64,000 nt of DNA from positions 1,860,001 to 1,924,000 of the forward strand of contig NZ_KQ031382.1 in assembly GCF_000384335.2 (NCBI RefSeq), read 5' to 3'. Position numbers and translations under genes: made by a program. This document shows positions 34,560 through 41,882 of this stretch, one piece after another (the stretch's first letter is position 1; every line of letters begins with the position of its first letter). The stretch is from Hyphomicrobium sp. 99 (lineage in GTDB: Bacteria; Pseudomonadota; Alphaproteobacteria; Rhizobiales; Hyphomicrobiaceae). The notes beneath the pieces were generated by a model. It worked only from the letters and a program-made list of their open reading frames with translations. It had not been told where the DNA came from and did not search any database.

Positions 34560-35602
34560 GGCCGCAATCCCAATATGACGGCTGCAATGCGCCGCGCCGT
34601 CTCATGCCAAGTCGGTAATGTGCGGCCCGCTTCCCAGGCAGCATCCGCGAGCCGGTTGCGGAGCTTCTTGTCGGTCAGTGCCTTCTGCAGCGCCGACGTG
34701 AGTTCGCCGACATTCCCGGCCTCGACGTGGAGTGCGGCGGACTCGCCTGCGGTATCGGCCGCAGCGCCTCCAGCCGCGAGGACGATCGGCAAGCCGCGAG
34801 CCATCGCTTCGGCGAGAACCATCCCGTATCCTTCAAACAGTGACGCGGAAACGAAGAGATCTGCACAATCGTAAAAACGTTCGAGCGTCGCCGGCACGAC
34901 CTTTCCGGCAAGCGTGACGCGATCTTCGAGGCCATGCTTGGCAATAGCACACTGAACGGCTTCGACGGCCTGCGGATGACGGTCGAGCGCGCCCGCGATC
35001 GTCAACCGCCAATCGAGATGCTTGAGCGGTGCCAGCGCCTCGACGAGAAGATCGTAGCCCTTGCGCGGCATCACGGCGCCGACGGCCAGAATTTGCAACG
35101 GTGCGCCAGTGCCGGTCGCGCGCTGGGCCGGATCCGTTCCGGGCTCCGCGATTGTGATTTTGTCGGCCGGGATCGCCATGTGCTCGGTCAGGATGCGTTT
35201 GGTGGCGCGGCTCGTCACGATGACATGGTTGGCCCGCTGAAGCGCGTGCTCTTCGCTGACCTTCAATTCCACCTTGCGCGCGTGCGGCAGTCCGGTTTCG
35301 AGAAACAGCGGATGATGGACAAGCCCGATCACGCGGCCGCGAAGTGCGCCGAGGATACCATCGGGAAATGCACCATAGGCGAGACCATCGACAAGAAGCA
35401 CCGAATCCGGGTGACGCTTTTCGAGAATGCGCCGCGTTTCATCGAGGTCTTTCGCGTTCGGGTTTGGAAACGAGTCCGGCAATCCAAGGACGGATACCGG
35501 AACGCCGAATGCGGGCAACAGCTCGATGACGCGCCGGTCAAAGGCATAGCCACCTGTCGTAGCCTTTAGATCCCCAGGAATGGCGAAGACGGCTTCAGCC
35601 AC
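34556..35602 (-). CDS. Glycosyltransferase family 4 protein in a pterin-like operon
   Basis: A 348-residue GT-B glycosyltransferase. The N-terminal domain begins VFAIPGDLKATTGGYAFDRR and includes GLVHHPLFLETGL. The donor domain has ILAVGAVMPRKGYDLLVEAL, SLFEGYGMVLAEAMARGLP (E-x7-E) and a glycine-rich AGGAAADTAG loop. It overlaps the PTPS-like gene by eight bases at its start and the methyltransferase by four at its end, so all three are made together. This points to a small-molecule acceptor such as a pterin rather than a polysaccharide (inferred). Pterin glycosyltransferases are known in cyanobacteria. Confidence 0.87.
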   Translation of the reverse strand: MAEAVFAIPGDLKATTGGYAFDRRVIELLPAFGVPVSVLGLPDSFPNPNAKDLDETRRILEKRHPDSVLLVDGLAYGAFPDGILGALRGRVIGLVHHPLFLETGLPHARKVELKVSEEHALQRANHVIVTSRATKRILTEHMAIPADKITIAEPGTDPAQRATGTGAPLQILAVGAVMPRKGYDLLVEALAPLKHLDWRLTIAGALDRHPQAVEAVQCAIAKHGLEDRVTLAGKVVPATLERFYDCADLFVSASLFEGYGMVLAEAMARGLPIVLAAGGAAADTAGESAALHVEAGNVGELTSALQKALTDKKLRNRLADAAWEAGRTLPTWHETARRIAAVILGLRP

Positions 35603-35999
35603 CGATCGGTCCCTCGAAGCTGGCGCGCGCGAGGTCAGTTTCCGACAACGTCACGCGAATTCGCGAAAGCGTCTTTCCATCGTCTCCGAGCGCACCGGCT
35701 TTCGCCGCCTCCGCAATACGATCGAAGACATACTTGCAGAGAAATTCGGTCGTGGTGAGGACGCCCTTGAATTGCGGAAGAACGTCGAGGTTCTGATAGG
35801 CGAGCGGTTGGAGCGTCGTGCCGAGCACCTTCAATGCAGCGCCGATATCGACGACGACGTTCTGCTCTGTCAGCTTCTCGCGAAAGAAGGCGACATCGAC
35901 GACGAAGGTCGCACCGTGAAGGTTCTGCGCCGGCCCGAAGAACGGATCGGGCAGCGAATGGGCAATCATGATGCGGTCGCGAACTTCGACGGAGTACAT
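35595..35999 (-). CDS. 6-pyruvoyl-tetrahydropterin synthase/QueD-like protein with altered metal site
   Basis: A 134-residue protein with the T-fold of the PTPS/QueD family: RIMIAHSLPDPFFGP, NLHGATFVVDV, VVVDIGAAL and TTTEFLCKYVFDRIAE. Known members bind zinc with three histidines, one in the AHxL segment and two in HGH, and use a cysteine just before HGH. Here His14 and His28 are present, but the second His of HGH is Ala30 and no Cys precedes it. It may bind metal differently, or catalyse a different reaction on a pterin-type substrate. It is embedded in a coupled operon, 19 bases after the dehydrogenase. Confidence 0.85.
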   Translation of the reverse strand: MYSVEVRDRIMIAHSLPDPFFGPAQNLHGATFVVDVAFFREKLTEQNVVVDIGAALKVLGTTLQPLAYQNLDVLPQFKGVLTTTEFLCKYVFDRIAEAAKAGALGDDGKTLSRIRVTLSETDLARASFEGPIGG

Positions 36000-36018
36000 G
36001 GAACTTCAGCCTGTAAAA

Positions 36019-37044
36019 TTAGTAGCGGACGATGGGTGGCAGATCGGACGACGACCAGATTTTCGGCAGCGTGGAGGGCAGATCCTCGAAATTGACCGTA
36101 TCAGCCACGAGCACATCTAGACGCTCGTCATCGAGCATGGCAATCGCGCGTTCCATCCGGTCTTTGTGCTTGAGCTGGTTACGATGGCTAGGGGCCACGT
36201 GCCCAACCTGCGAAGAGATGATCTTAAGACGACGGCTATGGAACGCCCCGCCGAGGTTCACGGTAACAGGGTTCGTCCCATACCAGCTCATCTCGACCAC
36301 GCATCCCTCGAACGCACACGCGTTGATTGCTGTCTCGAGCCCCGCGCTTGTCGCGCTCGCATGAAAGACGATCCGGTTGTCAGCCGGTACATCTGCCGGA
36401 GACACGAATCTGATCCCGAGCTTTTCCGCGTACTTTGCCCGCGCCGGATTGATGTCGGTGATTGCAACCTCGGTTCCCGCGATACGGCTCGCGAGATGCG
36501 CGGTCAGCAGCCCGACAATGCCCGCCCCGACCACGAGCACCCGGTCGCCGAGCGTCGTGCCTGCGTCCCAGTGTGCGTTGAGAGCGGTCTCCATATTCGC
36601 GGCCAGCACGGCACGGCGCGAGGGCACATTGTCCGGCAGGATCGCGAGAAGCGGTTCCGGCGCGTGGAAATGATCCTGGTGCGGATGCAACACAAATATC
36701 CGCTTGCCGATATATTTCTCGGAACCGGCAGTGACGCGCCCAGTCGCGGAATAGCCGTATTTGACGGGGAAGGAGAAATCTCCGGCTTGCAACGGTGCAC
36801 GCATTCGCGGCCATTCGCTTTTGGGAATCTCGCCGAGCGCGACCATGCGCTCGGTGCCGCGACTGATTGCGGAATATTCCGTTGCGACGCGTACTTCACC
36901 GGGTGAAGGCGGAGGGAGGCGTTCAGGTCGCACTTCCGCGACGCCAGGCTTGACGTACCAGAGGGCGCGAGCAACCACGATCTGGCCCTGGCTGCGCCTT
37001 AGGGGTTGGGCACTGGAGTCGAATCTGCTCTGCGGGTCACTCAT
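36019..37044 (-). CDS. Medium-chain dehydrogenase/reductase family protein
   Basis: About 341 residues, with an MDR fold. The N-terminal GroES-like part has EYSAISRGTERMVALGEIP, where zinc alcohol dehydrogenases carry their catalytic Cys; that Cys is absent here, as in BchC-type members. The NAD(P) domain has RVLVVGAGIVGLLTAHLA and an acidic VAITDINPARAKYAEKLGI, which suggests NAD. It is the first gene of the PTPS-like operon and probably oxidises or reduces a side chain of the product. ATG 37044 starts the family-like region; the frame is open for another 100 codons, antisense to opgH. Its start codon lies 19 bases from the divergent opgH start. Confidence 0.83.
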   Translation of the reverse strand: MSDPQSRFDSSAQPLRRSQGQIVVARALWYVKPGVAEVRPERLPPPSPGEVRVATEYSAISRGTERMVALGEIPKSEWPRMRAPLQAGDFSFPVKYGYSATGRVTAGSEKYIGKRIFVLHPHQDHFHAPEPLLAILPDNVPSRRAVLAANMETALNAHWDAGTTLGDRVLVVGAGIVGLLTAHLASRIAGTEVAITDINPARAKYAEKLGIRFVSPADVPADNRIVFHASATSAGLETAINACAFEGCVVEMSWYGTNPVTVNLGGAFHSRRLKIISSQVGHVAPSHRNQLKHKDRMERAIAMLDDERLDVLVADTVNFEDLPSTLPKIWSSSDLPPIVRY

Positions 37045-37063
37045 TGCGAAGGATGGGTCCGTA

Positions 37064-38866
37064 ATGACGATCGGTGCCGAGCACGAGAGGGTCTCGGACC
37101 TGAACAGAACGATTATCGTCGAGGATCCAAGCCTTACGACTCCCGTAGGCCAGGACGCAAGAGGCGCCCTGACCAGGCGGCGGCGCCTCGTCTTATTTCT
37201 CAATCTTGCGACGTGGCTTCTCATCATTGCCGCTGCCTGTGCAATTTTCTTGACCGGCGGCTGGACGATGCTCGGCGTCGCCATGGTTATTTGCTTGGCG
37301 CTCGGCACGCCGTGGCCGGTCCTTGGTTTCTGGAACGCTGTCATCGGCCTATGGCAGCTTCATGGGCCAAAAGGGAAAGCTCAGGCCGAGCAGCCCTTTT
37401 ACGAAGCGTCGGATGACCAGTCGCCGTTGACGGTTAATACCGCAGTCTTGATGACCTTGCGCAACGAGGACCCCGCCCGGGCCCTGTTGCGGCTGAAGAC
37501 GGTGAAGGCAAGCCTCGACCGCACGCCCGAAGGCGCCCGCTTCTCCTATTTCGTGCTGAGCGACAGTGATCGCGATGAGATCGCCCTGCGCGAGGAAGCC
37601 GAAGTCGCCGCGTGGCAGAAGTCCGACTCCGATCGGACCCGCATCATCTATCGCCGCAGGAAGGACAACGCAGGGTTCAAAGCCGGCAACATCCGCGAAT
37701 TCGCGAGACACTGGGGCTCCGATTACGAGTTCATGCTGCCGCTTGACGCTGACAGTCTGATGACGGGAGAGGCGATCGTCGATCTCGTGCGCATCATGCA
37801 GATGAACCCGCAAATCGGGATTCTCCAAAGTCTCGTCGTCGGCACCCCGTCCTCTTCGGCGTTCGCGCGCATTTTCCAGTTCGGCATGCGGCTCGGCATG
37901 CGGACGTATACGATGGGCCAAGCCTGGTGGGTGGGGGACTGCGGACCGTTCTGGGGTCACAATGCGCTCCTGCGCATCGAACCCTATCTTCAGCATTGCG
38001 CACTGGATGGTCTGATCAAAAGCGGTCCGATTTTATCGCACGATCAGGTCGAAGCCGTTCTGATGCGCAAGGCGGCCTACGAGGTTCGAGTGTTGCCCGT
38101 TGAAACGGGCTCCTACGAAGACAATCCTCCTGATGCCCTCGAATTCATGCGCCGCGAGGCGCGCTGGTGCCAGGGCAACATGCAATATCTGAGACTGATC
38201 GGGATGAGGGGCATAGAGCCGGTCAGCCGCTTCCAACTGCTGTGGGCGGTGCTGATGTTCCTTGGCGTCCCCGCCTGGACGCTACTCGCTGCGCTCTTTC
38301 CGCTCGCAATGTTGAGCGCGCAAAGCCAAGCCGACTTTCCTTGGTCTGCCGTCGAGATCATTTACGCGCTGCTTCTCGTGATGCATCTTGCGCCGAAGCT
38401 CGCGGGCATCGTCGATGCCATTCTGACGCCCGGCGAAGTCCGCCGCTTCGGAGGCTGGCTCAGCTTTGCATCCAGCGCGATCATCGAAATCGTGTTCTCG
38501 CTCATCCTCGGCGCCGTGACGACCATACGCACGTCAATGTTCATGGCCGGCCTCTTGATCGGCAGAGCCGTCGTTTGGAACGGCCAACGCCGCGACGGAG
38601 AAGGCGTGGCGTGGACCGACGCGTTGCGATGGCTGTGGCCACAGCTTCTCTTCGGATTGTCCCTCTACGCGGCAATGGCTCTGATTTCGCCAGCCGCGGT
38701 CTTTTGGAGCTTGCCGCTGACGGCTGGCTACGTACTCGCGGTTCCCTTCGTCGTTTTCACGGCGAGCCCCGCGGTTGGTCGCTTCTTTCGCCGTCACGGC
38801 ATTGCGGGCATTCCCGAGGACTTCACGCCGCCGCCTGAAATACGAGCCGTGCAGGCGGGGAACTGA
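37064..38866 (+). CDS. opgH: OpgH/MdoH-type glucan glucosyltransferase
   Basis: A 600-residue inner-membrane family 2 glycosyltransferase that builds osmoregulated periplasmic glucan from UDP-glucose. Two N-terminal helices (about 38-85) are followed by the GT-A domain with FVLSDSDRDE, LPLDADSLMTG, GPILSHDQVEAVLMRKAAYE, GSYEDNPPD and REARWCQGNMQYL (the QxxRW-like segment). At least five helices follow (about 390-580). It is shorter than the enterobacterial protein of about 850 residues, as in other Alphaproteobacteria. The NdvA-like exporter at 30.5 kb and two downstream genes may share the pathway. The frame extends 101 codons upstream, but the conserved part starts after ATG 37064. Confidence 0.88.
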   Translation: MTIGAEHERVSDLNRTIIVEDPSLTTPVGQDARGALTRRRRLVLFLNLATWLLIIAAACAIFLTGGWTMLGVAMVICLALGTPWPVLGFWNAVIGLWQLHGPKGKAQAEQPFYEASDDQSPLTVNTAVLMTLRNEDPARALLRLKTVKASLDRTPEGARFSYFVLSDSDRDEIALREEAEVAAWQKSDSDRTRIIYRRRKDNAGFKAGNIREFARHWGSDYEFMLPLDADSLMTGEAIVDLVRIMQMNPQIGILQSLVVGTPSSSAFARIFQFGMRLGMRTYTMGQAWWVGDCGPFWGHNALLRIEPYLQHCALDGLIKSGPILSHDQVEAVLMRKAAYEVRVLPVETGSYEDNPPDALEFMRREARWCQGNMQYLRLIGMRGIEPVSRFQLLWAVLMFLGVPAWTLLAALFPLAMLSAQSQADFPWSAVEIIYALLLVMHLAPKLAGIVDAILTPGEVRRFGGWLSFASSAIIEIVFSLILGAVTTIRTSMFMAGLLIGRAVVWNGQRRDGEGVAWTDALRWLWPQLLFGLSLYAAMALISPAAVFWSLPLTAGYVLAVPFVVFTASPAVGRFFRRHGIAGIPEDFTPPPEIRAVQAGN

Positions 38867-38870
38867 CCTC

Positions 38871-39617
38871 ATGGTGTCACCGTCTCTCGAGGGCGTCTTC
38901 CGATCGCTCCGGATCTATCTCGGGCCCGACGCCCCGCGAAGCGCAATGGATGCGCTCTATCGCCGTTTTGTCGAGCCGGGCGATCTCGTCTTCGATGTCG
39001 GCGCCCATGTTGGCGACCGCGTGTCGTCGTTCCGGCGGCTCGGCGCCCGCGTCATCGCGATCGAGCCCCAGCCGTTGCTCTTTTCTGCCCTGAGCCACAT
39101 CCACGGCCGCGATCCTTTGGTCGAGATCATCGACCGCGCGGTCGGCGCGGAAGCCGGAACGCGTCAGCTCTTCGTCAATACGACGAACCCGACAGTCTCG
39201 ACATTGTCGCATGACTTCGTTCGCCAGGCCGAAGGCGCTAGAGGATGGGAAGGCCAAACCTGGGACGAACAGATTCCGATCGAGGTCGTCACACTCGATG
39301 GGCTAATCGCACGCTATGGATTGCCGTCGTTCGTCAAGATCGACGTCGAAGGTTACGAAGACGCGGTGCTGCGCGGCCTCTCACGTCCGGTCAAGGCGCT
39401 TTCGTTCGAGTTCACGACGATCGCCCGCGACGTGGCGATGGCCTGTTTCGACCGGTTATCGTCGCTGGCAGGCTATGGCTACAATGTCGCCCTTGGTGAA
39501 GGACAGACGTTGGTCTTCGATCGCTGGCTCTCTGATACGGAGATGGCTGGCTATCTCAGCAAACTGCCGCACGATGCGAACTCAGGCGACATTTATGCCG
39601 TGCTCGAGCCACGCTAG
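38871..39617 (+). CDS. FkbM family methyltransferase
   Basis: A 248-residue SAM-dependent methyltransferase. Motif I is VFDVGAHVGDRVSSFRRLGA, motif II is VIAIEPQP, and the FkbM signature SFVKIDVEGYEDAVLRGL is near residue 158. Family members methylate sugar hydroxyls or related small molecules. It starts four bases after the opgH stop, so a glucan or its substituent is a plausible substrate (inferred). ATG 38871 follows the stop of opgH; the longer frame lies wholly inside that gene. Confidence 0.9.
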   Translation: MVSPSLEGVFRSLRIYLGPDAPRSAMDALYRRFVEPGDLVFDVGAHVGDRVSSFRRLGARVIAIEPQPLLFSALSHIHGRDPLVEIIDRAVGAEAGTRQLFVNTTNPTVSTLSHDFVRQAEGARGWEGQTWDEQIPIEVVTLDGLIARYGLPSFVKIDVEGYEDAVLRGLSRPVKALSFEFTTIARDVAMACFDRLSSLAGYGYNVALGEGQTLVFDRWLSDTEMAGYLSKLPHDANSGDIYAVLEPR

Positions 39618-39653
39618 ACCGGCAAAACCGAATGAATCGAAACGGAGTATTGA

Positions 39654-40667
39654 ATGCCATTTTACGTTCGCCTGCTGGCCGCCGCGCTGTTGCTGCTGGC
39701 TTCTGAGATCGTGCCGGCTAATGCCGCATCATTGGACGGTCTTGCCGTTGACGTGTTGAACCAGAGCGAGCAGGTCCTCTGCGCCGAGAAGGACAACGTC
39801 GCCATCTCGCTGACAAATAAGAACGTCCGGGCATTTCGCATCGAAGCCGCACATCCGGTCTATCTCTCCGCCGATATGCGCGCAAACGTAGAGGCCGATT
39901 GGACCGCCTGCGATATGGCATCGGACCCGAGCTACGCCGCACCGAACCCGCCTAAGAAAGTGACGCTTTATGAAGACGAAAAGCTTTGGCTCGTCGGCTT
40001 CTCCTATCCGACGTTCTGGCGTCCCGCGACGACGACGGTGCGCGTCGGAGATCGCGTCGAGACCGGCCTCCACTTGCTTCAACTCTGGATGAAGCGCGAC
40101 GACGGGGCCGAAGAAGTCCTCGTTCTCTATCCTCAGGACGGCTATTGGCGCGCCCGCCCGATGACGCCGTCGAATATGCGGAACACTGCCTATGGCTCGT
40201 CCTTCATCGTCGGTCCCATCGAGCAGGACGGCCGCCCGCTGGTCAAAATCAAGGAAGTTTCGTACGAGCCGCAAACCCGCACGTTCAATCTCGCGTTCGA
40301 GAAGGGCGGTTCGGCAGCGGTGCGCATGGTGAGCGTAGACGCCAACAAGCAAGCGATCGACGTCGTCTTCGATAAAGGGATCAACGGCGGCCCGTTCGCG
40401 ATGCTGAGATCGATGTACATCACCGAGTTCAACAACGACACCGCACGCATCGCCGTTCGCGAGCAGGGCGCCAAGGGCTGGCGCGAAGACAATATCATGA
40501 AGTTCGATCACGCTCACGCAACCGACGTCTGGATCGGCCGGCTCGTGCCATCACAGCACAACACGACCTCGCCCGATACTGTGTTCAACAGCTTCTCGGA
40601 CGGTCCGACGCCGAAGCGCCCGAAAGCCGAGCCGCCAGCTCCCCTGCCTTTGACGAAGGAAAACTAA
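39654..40667 (+). CDS. Secreted protein of unknown function in the glucan operon
   Basis: A 337-residue protein with a signal peptide (LLAAALLLLASEIVPANA, cleavage near ANA-AS). The mature part is beta-rich and contains two cysteines (Cys43 and Cys84 region, VLCAEKDN and WTACDMASDP) that may form a disulfide. An aromatic stretch LWLVGFSYPTFWRPATTTV and a proline-rich tail follow. I recognise no domain or catalytic motif. It lies 36 bases downstream of the FkbM gene on the same strand, so it may bind, modify or transport the periplasmic glucan. Function is not assigned. Confidence 0.75.
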   Translation: MPFYVRLLAAALLLLASEIVPANAASLDGLAVDVLNQSEQVLCAEKDNVAISLTNKNVRAFRIEAAHPVYLSADMRANVEADWTACDMASDPSYAAPNPPKKVTLYEDEKLWLVGFSYPTFWRPATTTVRVGDRVETGLHLLQLWMKRDDGAEEVLVLYPQDGYWRARPMTPSNMRNTAYGSSFIVGPIEQDGRPLVKIKEVSYEPQTRTFNLAFEKGGSAAVRMVSVDANKQAIDVVFDKGINGGPFAMLRSMYITEFNNDTARIAVREQGAKGWREDNIMKFDHAHATDVWIGRLVPSQHNTTSPDTVFNSFSDGPTPKRPKAEPPAPLPLTKEN

Positions 40668-40681
40668 GAGCGCTGGGAACG

Positions 40682-41575
40682 CTACCAGGCGAGTTCCACC
40701 ATGGCGCCGAGTGCCGGCGGCGAACCTGGTCCGAACAAGTCGGACAGCTTCGCCGTCGAGAGATCTATGCCGTCGATGGTTTCATGCCGGTGAATGCCCG
40801 AGGCAATGAAAAGCGCGTCGCAGCCGTAGTTCTCTGCCCCTTTGAGGTCCGTCCGTAGTGCGTCGCCGATGACCAGAACCTTGCTGCGATCGACGTTGGA
40901 GTTGCGCAGCGCCTCCGCTTTTTGATGCGCCGTCTCGTAGGTGTTCAGGTGAGGTTTACCTGTCCAGAACACCGGGCCGCCCATATGGAGGTAAAGGTCC
41001 GCAATGGCCCCGGCGCAATAAAGAAGCGTTCCTCCGACGTCGACGACGAGATCCGGATTTGCGCAGACGAACGGCAAACGCTTCGCCAGGGCCCTCTCGA
41101 GAAGAGGCCGGTAATCGTCCGGCGTTTCGTTTCGGTCGTCATTGAGTCCGGTGCAGATGATCGCCTCCGCCTCGTCCAGCGGAACGGAGCGCGTGTGAAG
41201 CGCAGAGAAGAAGGCTTGATCGCGATCCTGCGGGCCTATGCAATGGAGCGCCTCAAACCCGCGCGCCGCCACGTGATCGAGAGCAAGATCGCCGGATGAG
41301 ACGATATCGTCCCAGGCGCTTGTCGGAACATGTCGCGAGGCGAGCATGTCGGCCACCCGCCTCTTGGGAACGGGCGCGTTGGTCACGAGAATGACCGTGC
41401 CGCCGGCGGCACGAAACTTTTCGAGCGCCCGGCAGGCGCCGACGAATGCCGTCGTCCCGTTATGAAGAACGCCCCATACATCGCAGAAAATCACGTCATA
41501 ACGCGCTAAAATGGGCCCCGCGTGCGCCAAGATCGACGGTGCTTTCGGGCCTTGGTCGGACGAAGATTTTCGCAA
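40682..41575 (-). CDS. HAD-superfamily hydrolase, TIGR01459-like
   Basis: About 297 residues of the NagD-type (class IIA) HAD family. Motif I is VIFCDVWGVLHNGTTAF with the nucleophile Asp and a Val replacing the usual second Asp position. Motif II is VILVTNAP, and the C2 cap contains ICTGLNDDRNETPDDY. The last motif is VFWTGKPHLNTYETA with VLVIGDALRTDLKGAENYGCDALFI. Family members dephosphorylate small phosphate esters; the substrate is unknown. The start is uncertain: a TTG at 41575 best fits the family length, while the frame stays open to 41713 with several ATGs. It is convergent with the secreted-protein gene (14-base gap). Confidence 0.83.
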   Translation of the reverse strand: MRKSSSDQGPKAPSILAHAGPILARYDVIFCDVWGVLHNGTTAFVGACRALEKFRAAGGTVILVTNAPVPKRRVADMLASRHVPTSAWDDIVSSGDLALDHVAARGFEALHCIGPQDRDQAFFSALHTRSVPLDEAEAIICTGLNDDRNETPDDYRPLLERALAKRLPFVCANPDLVVDVGGTLLYCAGAIADLYLHMGGPVFWTGKPHLNTYETAHQKAEALRNSNVDRSKVLVIGDALRTDLKGAENYGCDALFIASGIHRHETIDGIDLSTAKLSDLFGPGSPPALGAMVELAW

Positions 41576-41882
41576 ATTTGTCTCGCACAGTGCTAGCGTG
41601 AAATTGACACGCGGTTTTGATTGAATTGATCGGAGCAGAAGAGATCGCCGTGAGTTAACGGCCATCGAGTTCGCAATCAAGTTCATTCGAAGCGAACCAA
41701 TTTCAGAAGCCACGCCCGAATGGCGAGCAGGTGCCGAGCCCGAGCATAAGCCTTATGCCTTCAGATGACTGGCGAAGTAGCCAGTAGCCGCTCGGCATAT
41801 CCAAAGACAACATACGATATATTTTTAAATTCATTTGTAGACTGACTAATTTGCGACGACCCGATTTCCCCGAAAGACAAAA

